In this document: positions 34,821 to 44,129 of the stretch, piece by piece | Layout of the letters: each line of letters starts with the position of its first letter | Position numbering within the stretch: the first letter of the stretch is position 1 | DNA from: Gemmatimonadota bacterium | Lineage (GTDB): Bacteria; Gemmatimonadota; Gemmatimonadetes; Longimicrobiales; Gaopeijiaceae | Direction of reading: 5' to 3' | Length of the DNA: 64,000 bases | NCBI GenBank assembly: GCA_022571515.1 | Contig: JACZXQ010000016.1 | Coordinates: 44,622-108,621 of the forward strand | Notes under the pieces: model-generated | Databases searched by the model: none | The model's input: only the letters and a program-made list of their open reading frames with translations | What the model was told of the DNA's origin: nothing | Translations under genes and position numbers: made by a program

Positions 34821-35190
34821 ATGAGTAGCGCCCTTCGGTTTCTCGCCCTCTGGGGCCTGTGGGCAGGTGGGTTCATGGGGCTGACTGTGCTGATGGCCGT
34901 GACGACGGGTGCCAAGCCCGTATCGCAACTGTTCCCCGCGCTGGCGGGCACCGTGGCGTTCGCGGCTTACCCGGCCGGTATTGGCGGCGCGCCGCGTGGT
35001 CGGCGCTCCTCCCGGCCGTTGGACGCGGCTGGCGGGGTTCGCGGCGGGGACGGTGATCCTGCTCGCTCTCATGTATGTGATGGTCGGAGTGGTTAGTCCG
35101 GCACTGCACTCGGGCGGTGATCAGGCCTTCGGTCAGGAGGAGGACGCGTGGAGCCTCACGCAGTACGTGCGCTCGAGAACGCCACCTTGA
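34821..35190 (+). pseudogene. Small membrane protein broken by a frameshift
   Basis: From the ATG at 34821 the product reads MSSALRFLALWGLWAGGFMG, LTVLMAVTTGAKPVSQLFPA and AGTVAFAAYPA, then loses coding character. The next frame carries the apparent continuation VLAARRVVGAPPGRWTRLAG and FAAGTVILLALMYVMVGVVS, ending at 35190. Joined by a +1 shift near 34970, this would be a protein of about 120 residues with three helices. The shift could be a real mutation or a sequence error. Its tail overlaps the next truncated gene. The family is not recognised. Confidence 0.5.
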
Positions 35191-35375
35191 TCGACGGCAC
35201 GGGGCGTCCTCCCATCGAGGGGGCCTCTGTCCTCATCAGCGGCGATCGCATCGTTCGCGTTGCACAGGCCACGATTCCGGTCCCGCCCGAAGTGCGGCGC
35301 ATCGATGGGAGCGGCCAGTACCTGATCCCAGGCCTCGTGGATCGCGAGCTTCTCGACCTGCCGGTGAACCGCTAG
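35148..35375 (+). pseudogene. Remnant: N-terminus of an imidazolonepropionase-like amidohydrolase
   Basis: A GTG start with a strong GGAGGAGG site opens a 75-codon frame reading VRALENATLIDGTGRPPIEG, ASVLISGDRIVRVAQA and GSGQYLIPGLVD. This is the standard first beta domain of metal-dependent amidohydrolases, which should continue with the metal-binding HxH. Here it changes to RELLDLPVNR and stops. The whole TIM barrel is absent, and its stop overlaps the end of the convergent M20 gene by four bases, so a deletion joined the two. Confidence 0.72.
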
Positions 35376-36667
35376 CGGTCGCTCCCCTCCACCCACTGCT
35401 CCATGAAGTCGATGAGCACGGTGGCCATAGCCCGCATGCCGTGCGTCACCGAGGCGTCGTCGGCCAGGAACGTCGGGGTGTGGTGCCCGCCCGACGTCGT
35501 GCCCGGCGCCACCATTCCCAAGCGGAAGAAGAACCCAGGCACTTCGTTCGCGAAGTAGGCGAAGTCCTCGCCGCCCATGGTGGGCTCGAGCTCGATCACG
35601 TTCTCTTCGCCGAACACACGCTGAAGCGTCGGCACCATCTGCTCGGTGAGCGCGACGTTGTTGATGGTGGCTGGCGTGCCCCGCTCGTAGTCCAGCTCGA
35701 ACGTTCCGCCGCCTGCCCGCGTGATCCCATCCAGGATCTCGCCCATGCGCCGCTCGACCGTGTCCCGTACGTCGGGATCGTAGGTCCGGACCGTGCCTTC
35801 GAGGTAGACCTCGTCGGGGATGATGTTGAAGCGTGTCCCGCCTCGGACGATCCCCACCGTGATCACGCTTGGCTGGAGCGGGTGCAGATTTCTGGAGCGG
35901 ATCGTCTGGAGCGCCATGATGACTTGAGAGGCCATCACCACTGGATCCACGCTCAGGTGGGGCGCGGCACCGTGGGCCTGCTTCCCCTTGACGTCGATGC
36001 GAAAGTGATCCACAGCGGCGAGCGCGGGGCCCGGCGTATAGCCCACCGTGCCGACCGCCATCTCGGCGAACGTGTGTAACCCGAACACGGCCTCGGGCCG
36101 CGGATCGGCCATTACGCCTTCCGCCACCATAAGCTCGGCTCCGCCCTCCTCGCCCGGGGGCGGGCCCTCTTCAGCCGGCTGGAAGATGAACTTGATCGTG
36201 CCGGGAATCTCGTCCCTCATGGACGCCAGGATCGATGCCACCCCCATCTGAACGGAGGTGTGGACATCGTGGCCGCAGGCATGCATGACGCCGACGTCCT
36301 GTCCCAGGTACTCTGTTCGCACCAGCGACTTGAACGGGAATGGCGTGTCCTCCGTGACCGGAAGCGCATCCATGTCCGCACGGACCGCGATCACCGGGCC
36401 GGGACGCCCGCCCCGGAGGATGCCGACGACTCCCGTGTGCGCGATGCCCGTCTGGATTTCGATGCCCAGGCTCTCGAGGTGGGAGGCCACGAGCGCCGCG
36501 GTTGCGAACTCACGGTTGCCGAGCTCGGGATTCGCGTGGATCTGGTGCCGATACCCGATGATTTCGGCCGCGAGTTCTTCGACCAGGGCATCGATTGTGG
36601 CGTTCTGCCCGGCCAACCCCGTCGGGGCGAGCAATCCGGCGACTAGAATGAGTCCGATGTGCTTCAT
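35372..36667 (-). CDS. Exported M20 family amidohydrolase/N-acyl-amino-acid hydrolase
   Basis: A 431-residue M20D-type dinuclear hydrolase with a signal peptide (LILVAGLLAPTGLAGQ). The metal and catalytic blocks are IAVRADMDALPV, GVMHACGHDVHTSVQMG, FIFQPAEEGPPP, VFGLHTFAEM and a dimerisation domain starting near FRIDVKGKQAHGAAPH. The end carries PTMGGEDFAYFANEVPGFFF and GGHHTPTF. Members remove acyl groups from amino acids or cleave aminoacylated metabolites. ATG at 36667 places the signal peptide at the start. It follows the BNR-repeat gene by 32 bases on the same strand. Confidence 0.93.
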   Translation of the reverse strand: MKHIGLILVAGLLAPTGLAGQNATIDALVEELAAEIIGYRHQIHANPELGNREFATAALVASHLESLGIEIQTGIAHTGVVGILRGGRPGPVIAVRADMDALPVTEDTPFPFKSLVRTEYLGQDVGVMHACGHDVHTSVQMGVASILASMRDEIPGTIKFIFQPAEEGPPPGEEGGAELMVAEGVMADPRPEAVFGLHTFAEMAVGTVGYTPGPALAAVDHFRIDVKGKQAHGAAPHLSVDPVVMASQVIMALQTIRSRNLHPLQPSVITVGIVRGGTRFNIIPDEVYLEGTVRTYDPDVRDTVERRMGEILDGITRAGGGTFELDYERGTPATINNVALTEQMVPTLQRVFGEENVIELEPTMGGEDFAYFANEVPGFFFRLGMVAPGTTSGGHHTPTFLADDASVTHGMRAMATVLIDFMEQWVEGSDR

Positions 36668-36699
36668 GTGTGGCGATCCCTCGGTTCGTGGTAGATGGG

Positions 36700-39600
36700 T
36701 CACTGGCTGATCAGCGGGTTGAGGCCGCGATCCCTGAGCCGGCGGTTGTAGTCCGCCAGCTCCGACCGGACGAGAGCCTCCAAGTCGGCCCGCGCTTGCT
36801 CGAGTCGCAGGCGCAGCAACGCGTGCACCTCACCCTGCTGGTCCGTCGGCGGAAAGTCGGCCGTTCCGACGCCGTTGGCCAGATGCCGAAGCCTGCCGGT
36901 CACCATGGCCGGATAGCGTACGCCGTCCTGGCCCGTGCCCGTGCTCCGGAGCTGGATGAGTGTCTCCTCGACCTCGATGAAGGAAGCGTCGAGCTCACCC
37001 GCGCCCTCGATGAGGTCTTCCGCGTCGTCCTGGGTTTCCAGGATGTCCACCAGGTCGTAGAGCTGTCTGCGCACAGCCTCGATCTGATTGATGGCGCGAG
37101 CCGCCGCTTCGTAGTCTCTCCGGATCTCTTGTAGTAGGCGGAGCTGCGCCCGGACGTCGCGCACGCTGCCTTCAGAGTTGGGATCCTTGAGTACTGTGAG
37201 CTGTTGGCTGTACTCCTGGCCGGCTACCTCGAGCGTGACCGTATAGGTGCCGGGCGCGTGCCGGAGCCGGAGCCCGGCCCTCGTGCGAACCCGATCCGAT
37301 CCCAGATCCACCCAGTCGGCGTAGAGCGGCTTGGTGCGAAGCCGAATCGGCGTGCTGGCCTCCCCCCGGAAGTCCCAGAGGACGCGGTTGATCCCGGCAT
37401 CGCTCGGTCCGCTCAAGGTCTGAATGACCTCTCCGGTCTCATCGGAGATGCGCACTGAGACATCGCTGCCCGCCGTCTCTTCGCCCAGCCAGTAGGCGAT
37501 GTTGGCGCCGGTCGGCGGGTTCGTGCCGGTGGTCTGGTCCGCCGGCATCGACTGTGGGCTCGTGCGCGAGTTGAACCGGTACGCGTCCCTGGGCTCGAAC
37601 AGGTGTGCCGGCGCAGCTCTCACTGCGTCCGTGAGCTGCCGGAGCGGCGACAGGTCGTCGAGGATCCAGAACCCGCGCCCGTACGTCCCCACGACGAGAT
37701 CGCCGAAGTGCTCCTGGATGACGAGTCCGTAGATCGGCGCGGGGGGCAGATCGTTGATGAGAGCTTGCCAGTTGTCACCGTCGTCGAACGACACGTAGAC
37801 GCGGTTCTCGGTGCCCAGGAACAGGAGCCCGGGGCGCTCCGAATCCTCCTGGATGCTCCGCGTGAAGCTGAGCGGATGCTCAGGCACGCCGTTCGTGATC
37901 CTGGTCCAGGTCTGGCCGTAGTCCTCGGTTCGGTAGGCGTAGGTGGAGAAGTCTCCGACCTGGTGAGCCTCGACCACCAGGTAGGCCTTGCCGGGATCCC
38001 ACTTGGAGGCGTCGATCCCGCGCACCACGCCGTCCACCGGCCAGTCGGGCAGGTTCCCCGTGACGTCCGTCCAGGTTGCGCCGTCATCACGGCTCACGTG
38101 GACCCTGCCGTCGTTCGATCCAGCGTAGAACACGCCCTGCCGGGCCGGCGACTCGTCGAACGCGTAGATCACGCAGCAGTACTCCACGCCGATGTTGTCG
38201 GGCGTGAGCCCGCCGCTGATGCCCTGGCGGCTCTTGTCGTTGGTGGTCAGGTCCGGGCTGATCTCCTCCCAACTCTGTCCGCCGTTCCTCGTGCGGTGCA
38301 CGTGCTGGCTGGTCACGTAGATCGTGGTGTTGTCGTGCGGCGAGATCAGGAGGGGGAACGTCCACTGGAAGCGGTAGCGTAGCTCTTCAGCGGGCCAGCC
38401 GCCCGTGCTCTCGGGCCACACCTCGACGTTCCGGAACTGTCGGTTGCGCTCGTCATAGCGGACCACGATTCCGCCGCGAGCGCCCGATCCCGAGGCGCTC
38501 GACCATACGATGTTCGGGTCTGTGGGGTCGGGGGTGGCGTATCCGCTCTCGCCCCCACCAACCGAGTGCCAGTCGCCCCGGGGAATGCCGCCTCCGGTTA
38601 GACTGTTGCTGGGGCCGCGGAAAGACGGCCCGTCTTGGCGGTTGCCCAGCACGTTGTAGGGGATCGCGTTGTCCACAGTGACGTGGTACATCTGCGCGAT
38701 GGGGAGTTGGACACGGTGCCATGACTCGCCCCGGTTGAGAGAGATCGCCGTTCCACCGTCGTTCCCGATGATCATGCGGTCGCCGTTGCCGGGGTCGATC
38801 CACATGTCGTGGTAGTCACCGCCGGGCCGCTGCCTGCCGCTGTGGTTCACGTACGTCAGCCCGCCGTCGAGCGACCGCGAGAACGCGGCGGTCAGGAAGA
38901 ACACCTCGTCGGGGTTGTCCGGCGTGACGCGACAGTTGTTGTAGTAGCCCGTGCGGCCCCCCAGATCGCGGCTGTGGTTCACGAGTTGCCAGGTGGTGCC
39001 ACCGTCGTTCGAGCGCCAGAGCTCGCCTGATTCGGTCTCCTGGCCGTGCCATGGCACGCCGTCGCCCGTCTCGATGAGCGCGTAGACCCTCCTCGAGTCG
39101 GCCGCCGACATGCACACGTCGATCTTGCCGACGGGAAGGGTGGGGAGGCCGTCGCCCTCGAGCTTGGTCCAGGTGTCGCCGCCGTCCCGCGACATGAAGA
39201 TGCCCGACCCGGGGCCTCCGCTCTCGCGGCCCCATGTGTTCACGGAGACCTGCCACATGCCGGCGAACAGGATTCGGGGGTTGTTGGGGTCCATAATCAC
39301 GCTGGAAGCGCCGGTGTTCTCGTCCACGAACAGGACGTGCTCCCATGTCTCGCCGCCGTCCGTCGTCCGGAAGATCCCACGCTCCTGCTGCGGGGCGTGC
39401 GCGTGCCCGAGCGAAGCGACGTACACGATGTCCGGGTTGGTGGGGTGGATCACCACGCGGCTGATTCGGCCGGTCGCGTCGAGCCCCATGTGCTGCCAGG
39501 TCTCCCCGGCGTCGGTCGACCTGTAGACGCCGTCACCCACCGTGACGTTGGAGCGGATGTGTGGTTCGCCGGTGCCGGCCCATACCACGTTCGGGTCGGA

Positions 39601-39900
39601 GAGCGAAACCGCCAGTGCGCCGATCGCGTGCGAGTCCTGGTCGTCGAACACCGGCCGCCAGTTGAGCCCGGCGTCCTCGGTCTTCCAGAGGCCGCCGGAA
39701 GCCGCGCCCACGTAATACGTGAGCGGATCACCGGCTACTCCGGAGACCGATGCGATCCGGTTCCCCACCGGGCCGATGTGCCGGTATGTCAGGGCCGCGA
39801 GCTGCTCCGGGGGCACGGTCTGGCCCTGGGCGGCGTGTGGGAGTGTAGCGATGAGCAGAACGCTGAGCGCGTATGCGCTCCGGACGATCGACCGATACAT
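36700..39900 (-). CDS. Exported BNR/sortilin-like beta-propeller protein
   Basis: A 1066-residue secreted protein with a signal peptide ending at AAQG. Residues ~30-740 hold many BNR-type repeats of the form SxDGGxTW: TEDAGLNWRPV, STDAGETWQHM, TTDGGETWEHV, SRDGGDTWTKL, SNDGGTTWQLV, SLDGGLTYVNH, TRNGGQSWEEI, SRDDGATWTDV, TEDYGQTWTRI and SFDDGDNWQAL. They probably form two linked propellers, as in sortilin-related glycosyl-hydrolase-like proteins. A FnIII-like region and a C-terminal helical segment (~900-1066) follow. Such proteins abound in Gemmatimonadota-like genomes; binding of peptides or glycans is likely but no enzyme residues are evident. It sits between DUF1028 and M20 genes in one direction. 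Confidence 0.9.
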   Translation of the reverse strand: MYRSIVRSAYALSVLLIATLPHAAQGQTVPPEQLAALTYRHIGPVGNRIASVSGVAGDPLTYYVGAASGGLWKTEDAGLNWRPVFDDQDSHAIGALAVSLSDPNVVWAGTGEPHIRSNVTVGDGVYRSTDAGETWQHMGLDATGRISRVVIHPTNPDIVYVASLGHAHAPQQERGIFRTTDGGETWEHVLFVDENTGASSVIMDPNNPRILFAGMWQVSVNTWGRESGGPGSGIFMSRDGGDTWTKLEGDGLPTLPVGKIDVCMSAADSRRVYALIETGDGVPWHGQETESGELWRSNDGGTTWQLVNHSRDLGGRTGYYNNCRVTPDNPDEVFFLTAAFSRSLDGGLTYVNHSGRQRPGGDYHDMWIDPGNGDRMIIGNDGGTAISLNRGESWHRVQLPIAQMYHVTVDNAIPYNVLGNRQDGPSFRGPSNSLTGGGIPRGDWHSVGGGESGYATPDPTDPNIVWSSASGSGARGGIVVRYDERNRQFRNVEVWPESTGGWPAEELRYRFQWTFPLLISPHDNTTIYVTSQHVHRTRNGGQSWEEISPDLTTNDKSRQGISGGLTPDNIGVEYCCVIYAFDESPARQGVFYAGSNDGRVHVSRDDGATWTDVTGNLPDWPVDGVVRGIDASKWDPGKAYLVVEAHQVGDFSTYAYRTEDYGQTWTRITNGVPEHPLSFTRSIQEDSERPGLLFLGTENRVYVSFDDGDNWQALINDLPPAPIYGLVIQEHFGDLVVGTYGRGFWILDDLSPLRQLTDAVRAAPAHLFEPRDAYRFNSRTSPQSMPADQTTGTNPPTGANIAYWLGEETAGSDVSVRISDETGEVIQTLSGPSDAGINRVLWDFRGEASTPIRLRTKPLYADWVDLGSDRVRTRAGLRLRHAPGTYTVTLEVAGQEYSQQLTVLKDPNSEGSVRDVRAQLRLLQEIRRDYEAAARAINQIEAVRRQLYDLVDILETQDDAEDLIEGAGELDASFIEVEETLIQLRSTGTGQDGVRYPAMVTGRLRHLANGVGTADFPPTDQQGEVHALLRLRLEQARADLEALVRSELADYNRRLRDRGLNPLISQ

Positions 39901-39933
39901 TGTAGGGCTCCTGTGTGGAGGCTCGAACGCGGG

Positions 39934-40722
39934 TTATCTTCGCCGGAAGCGCCTTCGTTGCCGGTCTGCGATTTCGACCAGACGCCTCAATTCCTTGATT
40001 GGTTGCTCGTGGTCGTCGACTTGGAGCCTGAGCACCACGTCGTTGTTCAGCCACACGCCGCCGTTTTCTTTGACGATCAGCATGGCTGCCGACTGCATGC
40101 CTCGCTGATCGCCGCCCGCCGCTTGGCCGGCCTCGAGGGCGGCGAGCAACCTGAGTGAGAGGTGGCCCTCGGTCTCCTGGAACGCACGCGCCATCTCCGA
40201 GACCACCTCTGGTCCCGCGAGGATGTTTCCTTGCGCGGAGACGTAGGTGCTGATCTCGTGTCCGGCCCAATCGCTGGCCTGCGGGCCGGTGTGCGTGGCC
40301 ACATCACCGCCGGCGGTCATCACCGAGAACTGGCGGCCCTCCTTGGACCAATCTTCTGGTTGGGGATCCGGATCGTCGGCGAGCACCTGCGCCACGACCT
40401 CGGTGGCGGACAGGCCCTGCCTGAGGAGTGCCAGCGCCTGCGGCCCGTAGCTCACGTCCACGATGGCCTGCGTCGCGACCACTCCGACCCCGGCCTCGGC
40501 CCACAGCACGCCGTTCCCCACGGAGAACACACGCGATTGGACGGCTCCACCCACCTCGCCGGTCTCGGGATCGTAACCCAGGATTGAAAACGTGGCCACG
40601 GGTGGCCACGGCTCGGGAGACCTGATCTTGTCCGCTCGTTGAGCTCCGGCCCCGTTTGGGATCAATAACACTGAGACGATCAACGCCACCAGCGTCAACC
40701 GCGATCCGGTCCACCTCTTCAT
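39934..40722 (-). CDS. Exported DUF1028 protein (first of two)
   Basis: A 262-residue DUF1028 protein with a signal peptide ending near GAGAQ. The domain starts VATFSILGYDPETGEVGGAV and includes LWAEAGVGVVATQAIVDVSY, FSVMTAGGDVATHTGPQASD, YVSAQGNILAGPEVVSEMAR and GDQRGMQSAAMLIVKE. The fold has been proposed to be Ntn-hydrolase-like; activity is unproven. It is the upstream gene of the BNR-repeat gene (33 bases). A paralog with a longer C-terminus lies at 53.8 kb. Confidence 0.9.
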   Translation of the reverse strand: MKRWTGSRLTLVALIVSVLLIPNGAGAQRADKIRSPEPWPPVATFSILGYDPETGEVGGAVQSRVFSVGNGVLWAEAGVGVVATQAIVDVSYGPQALALLRQGLSATEVVAQVLADDPDPQPEDWSKEGRQFSVMTAGGDVATHTGPQASDWAGHEISTYVSAQGNILAGPEVVSEMARAFQETEGHLSLRLLAALEAGQAAGGDQRGMQSAAMLIVKENGGVWLNNDVVLRLQVDDHEQPIKELRRLVEIADRQRRRFRRR

Positions 40723-40767
40723 CCCAGGTTCCCCTCGCGTTCTTTCCTTGATGGCGGTGACCCGGGG

Positions 40768-42063
40768 TCAGCCCGCGGCTGCCGCCTCGATGCCTCGTTC
40801 CTCGCTCACCGTCAGGAGCACAAGGCCCCCGACGATGAAGAATATCAGGACGGTGCTCACCCCGACACGCTGCCCGTAGGCCTGGCTCAGAATCCCCAGC
40901 AGCAGGGGACCGAGGAAGGCGGTGGCCTTGCCGGAGAAAGCAAAGAAACCGAAGAACTCGGATTGGTGCCGATGGGGGACGAAGCGGCCCATCAGCGAGC
41001 GGCTGGCGGACTGGTTGGGTCCCGCGAAGATCCCCAGCAGCATCCCCCCCACCCAGAGCCAGGATCGGTCGGGCGCCACCACGGCGATCACCGTTGCGAT
41101 GGACAGTCCCACGAGGCTCACCAGGATCGTCGTTCTGGCCCCCACGCGGTCGTCGAAGAACCCGAACGCCCAGGCGCCAACACCCGCCGTGAGGTTGATC
41201 GCAATTCCCAATACGAGGACCTCGGAGAGGGTCATCGCGAACGTGCTCATTGCGTAGATGCTGGCGAACGCGAATATCGTGACCAGTCCGTCGTTGAAGA
41301 CGAGCCTGGCAAGCAGGAACTTGACGACCTCCCGGTACTCGGTAATCTGGCGCAGTGTGTTCTTCAGTTCTCCCCAAGCGCCTTTGAGATCCACCCCCGA
41401 CCCCCTGCCCTTGCTGTCCGGAACGTAGAGAAAGAGCGGGATGCTGAAGAGCAGGAACCAGCCACCCACCAGCAGGTTCGTTGCCCGAAAGTTGAAACCC
41501 TCTTCGGTTCCAAGCGGTAACCAGGGGGCTCCCCCGAAACCGATGAAGCCGAACAACGCCAACACCAGGCACACCACGCCCCCGACATATCCGAGGGACC
41601 AGCCGTAGCCCGAGATGCGCCCGATCTGGCTCTTTGGCGCCAGATCCGGCAGGAATGCGTTGTAGAACACCATGCTAAGTTCGAAAGCCACATTGGCGAT
41701 CACGAAGATCGTGAGCGCGATCAACACGGCGTTGGCCTGGCTCGGCCGGACGAAAGCCAGGCCCATCGTAGCAACGATGCAAAGGAGCGTGGTAACCAAC
41801 AGCCAGCGCTTGCGCCCGCCGCCGCGGTCCGCTACCGCCCCCATGATGGGTGAGAGCAGCGCAATCAGGATCGAACTCACGACGATGGCACGTGACCATA
41901 GTAGCATGCCGACGTCCGGGTTGGGAGCGAACGCAGCCGCGAAGTAGGCCGAATAGAGGAACGTGACGACCAGCGTTGTAAACGCTGAATTGGCCCAGTC
42001 GTAGAGGCACCAGGATTGGACTGCTCGCCTGCTGACGGCCCCTTTCGCTCCGCTCTCGGCCAT
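40768..42063 (-). CDS. UMF1/Atg22-type MFS transporter
   Basis: A 431-residue, 12-helix major facilitator of the UMF1 branch. It begins with the branch's hallmark SWCLYDWANSAFTTLVVTF and contains LLSPIMGAVADRGGGRKRWL and FYNAFLPDLAPKSQIGRISG. It then has ASRSLMGRFVPHRHQSEFFG, which resembles the yeast vacuolar amino acid exporter Atg22. Substrate is unknown; amino acid efflux is a possibility. The ATG at 42063 is preferred to one six bases earlier, because GGGAG lies six bases before it. It begins two bases after the stop of the glycine-zipper gene. Confidence 0.9.
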   Translation of the reverse strand: MAESGAKGAVSRRAVQSWCLYDWANSAFTTLVVTFLYSAYFAAAFAPNPDVGMLLWSRAIVVSSILIALLSPIMGAVADRGGGRKRWLLVTTLLCIVATMGLAFVRPSQANAVLIALTIFVIANVAFELSMVFYNAFLPDLAPKSQIGRISGYGWSLGYVGGVVCLVLALFGFIGFGGAPWLPLGTEEGFNFRATNLLVGGWFLLFSIPLFLYVPDSKGRGSGVDLKGAWGELKNTLRQITEYREVVKFLLARLVFNDGLVTIFAFASIYAMSTFAMTLSEVLVLGIAINLTAGVGAWAFGFFDDRVGARTTILVSLVGLSIATVIAVVAPDRSWLWVGGMLLGIFAGPNQSASRSLMGRFVPHRHQSEFFGFFAFSGKATAFLGPLLLGILSQAYGQRVGVSTVLIFFIVGGLVLLTVSEERGIEAAAAG

Positions 42064-42065
42064 GT

Positions 42066-42641
42066 TCATCTCCCAGAACCGATGGCCCGGCCGATGCGCG
42101 AGCCGAGCGCTGACACCAGGCCTTGCGTGATGGTGAATGTGGCGATCCCCGAGAACCCCTCTCCAGCACCGGTGGAGAACTCGTCCATCACGGCGCTGAT
42201 CACGGCTCCGGCCACGGCGCCAACCACGCCACCGATCAGAGCGCCCGTCAATGATGGGCTGGTGTTTCCAAGGCGGCCACCGATATGGACCCCTGCGCCC
42301 GCGCCGAGCGAGCTGGTCAACCACATGGCGCCGAGTCCTTCGAACATACATGAGAGGTCGTCACCGCAGTTGTCGGGGCGGAAAATCGCGAGCCCCAGTC
42401 CCAGCCCCGCCAGCGAGTCGAGGGTGCCACCGGCCCACTCGGTGATGAACACTGGTGCGCGGTTCGTGGACGCTTGCTGCGCGACTTGCTCGGATAGCAG
42501 AGCCCGGGCCGGGCTCACCTCATCGGCGCCTTGAGCCAAGGCGGCGGAAGGCCCCGCAAGTGTGCATACGAGGACCACGGCCACGCACAGTGCGTTGGCA
42601 CAGCCGTCAGTCCAGCGTCGCACACGCGCGTCCACCCTCAC
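42066..42641 (-). CDS. Exported glycine-zipper protein of unknown function
   Basis: A 191-residue protein. A signal peptide (VAVVLVCTLAGPSAALAQG) is followed by an Ala/Gly-rich body with two hydrophobic stretches built on small residues: AGGTLDSLAGLGLGLAIF and GALIGGVVGAVAGAVISAVM. Two Cys in NCGDDLSCM may form a disulfide in the periplasm. Such zippers occur in membrane-inserting and outer-membrane lipoprotein families. The start is GTG inside the NhaC stop (GTGA), implying coupled translation. No family is recognised. Confidence 0.7.
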   Translation of the reverse strand: MRVDARVRRWTDGCANALCVAVVLVCTLAGPSAALAQGADEVSPARALLSEQVAQQASTNRAPVFITEWAGGTLDSLAGLGLGLAIFRPDNCGDDLSCMFEGLGAMWLTSSLGAGAGVHIGGRLGNTSPSLTGALIGGVVGAVAGAVISAVMDEFSTGAGEGFSGIATFTITQGLVSALGSRIGRAIGSGR

Positions 42642-44059
42642 AGGGCGAATCCCATCACCAGATAGAGCGAAACCGCGCCGCCCGCCGCGATCAACGCGTA
42701 CGGCAACTGGGTGCGTACGTGATCGATGTGATCCGACGCGGACGCGAGCGAGGCCACGATCGTGCTATCCGAAATGGGAGAGCAGTGGTCCCCGAAGATC
42801 CCCCCGCCCAGGGCCGCGGCGAGCGTGAGCCCCACGTGCAGGTCGAGCAACGCCGCCATCGGAATCACGATCGGGATCATGATCGCGAAGGTGCCCCACG
42901 AGGTGCCGGTGGAAAAGGCCGTGACGCAAGCGATGAGGAAAACGATGGCCGGCACGAACCCAGGGTTGACGCTGGCCTCGGCGACCTGCGCCAGGAACAC
43001 CCCAGTGCCCAGCGCACGCTGTGTGGCCGAGATGGTGAACGCGAGCGCGAGCACGATCACCACCGGTACGAGACCCTGGATGCCCTTGATCGTGTAGGCG
43101 GTCGCCTCCTTGACCGACATGATGCCCTGGATCTGATAGAGCGCCGTGGCCAGAAGCAGGCCTACGATCACCCCCCACAGCACACCGTCCACGCCGCTGC
43201 CGCTGAGCAGGTTCCCGTCGGGTGCACGCGTCAGCCACAGCACGATCGGGACCGTTACGACCATCGCGACCACCGGAGCCACCATGTTGATCGCGCGTTT
43301 GGGAACTCCGGCCTTGGCCTCCAGCTCAGAGACGTCATCCGACATCATCGGTTTGGCCCCGTCGCGGAGCAGCTTGCCCTCTACGAGAACACGGCGTTCG
43401 GCCTCGCGCATCGGCCCGATGTTCCAGTCGGTCACCGCCACGAAAAAGACCAGAAGGATGGCCAGGATCGCATAGAAGTTGAGCGTCAGCGCCGAGATGA
43501 GCAGCCCGTTGGCGTTGGCCACTCCTTCCGCCATCAACAGGCTCAGGATGTAGGCGCCCCACGCGTTGATGGGGATCAGAAGCTGCTTAGGTGCGCACGT
43601 CGCGTCGATGATGTAGGCCAGCTTCTCACGCGAGATCTTGGCCCGGTCGAACAACGGACGCGCCACTGAGCCCGAGACCAGCAGCCCGAAGTTCGACTCG
43701 AGAAAGAGGACCATGCTCGTCATCACCGCGACGAGCCTCACGCTCACTCGACTCTTGCCCAAGCCCAACCGGTCCACCCACTCGATGAAGCCTTCCCTGC
43801 CGCCGGAAGCCTGCGTGAGCGTGATGATGCCTCCGATCAAGACCGAGAAAAGCAGCGTCTTCGCGTTTCCCGGATCCGTGACCGCGGCGAGGAAGACCTC
43901 CACCGACTGGATCAGCCCCGCGATCGGGTTCATCGAGTTCATGATCGTCCAGCCGATCCAGACGAAGAGCCCGAGCGAGATGTAGACTTCGCGCGTCTTG
44001 ATGGCGAGCGCGATCGCGATGACCGGTGGTACGATGGAGAGCCAACCGACTGTTTCCAT
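42638..44059 (-). CDS. NhaC family Na+/H+ antiporter
   Basis: A 473-residue transporter with about 12 helices. Characteristic blocks are VYISLGLFVWIGW, FSVLIGGIITLTQASGG, CAPKQLLIPINAWGAYI, FSTGTSWGTFAIMIPI and the family signature GGGIFGDHCSPISDSTIVAS. NhaC proteins exchange Na+ for protons; some relatives instead swap organic substrates such as malate/lactate. The ATG at 44059 begins just before helix 1 and an upstream in-frame TTG is less likely. The downstream glycine-zipper gene starts in its stop codon. Confidence 0.9.
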   Translation of the reverse strand: METVGWLSIVPPVIAIALAIKTREVYISLGLFVWIGWTIMNSMNPIAGLIQSVEVFLAAVTDPGNAKTLLFSVLIGGIITLTQASGGREGFIEWVDRLGLGKSRVSVRLVAVMTSMVLFLESNFGLLVSGSVARPLFDRAKISREKLAYIIDATCAPKQLLIPINAWGAYILSLLMAEGVANANGLLISALTLNFYAILAILLVFFVAVTDWNIGPMREAERRVLVEGKLLRDGAKPMMSDDVSELEAKAGVPKRAINMVAPVVAMVVTVPIVLWLTRAPDGNLLSGSGVDGVLWGVIVGLLLATALYQIQGIMSVKEATAYTIKGIQGLVPVVIVLALAFTISATQRALGTGVFLAQVAEASVNPGFVPAIVFLIACVTAFSTGTSWGTFAIMIPIVIPMAALLDLHVGLTLAAALGGGIFGDHCSPISDSTIVASLASASDHIDHVRTQLPYALIAAGGAVSLYLVMGFAL

Positions 44060-44129
44060 GCAGTGTCTCTTCAACCAGGTCCGAGGAATGGGCGGCGCAA
44101 TGTAGACGGTGGAGGCCGGACTCGCCTCC

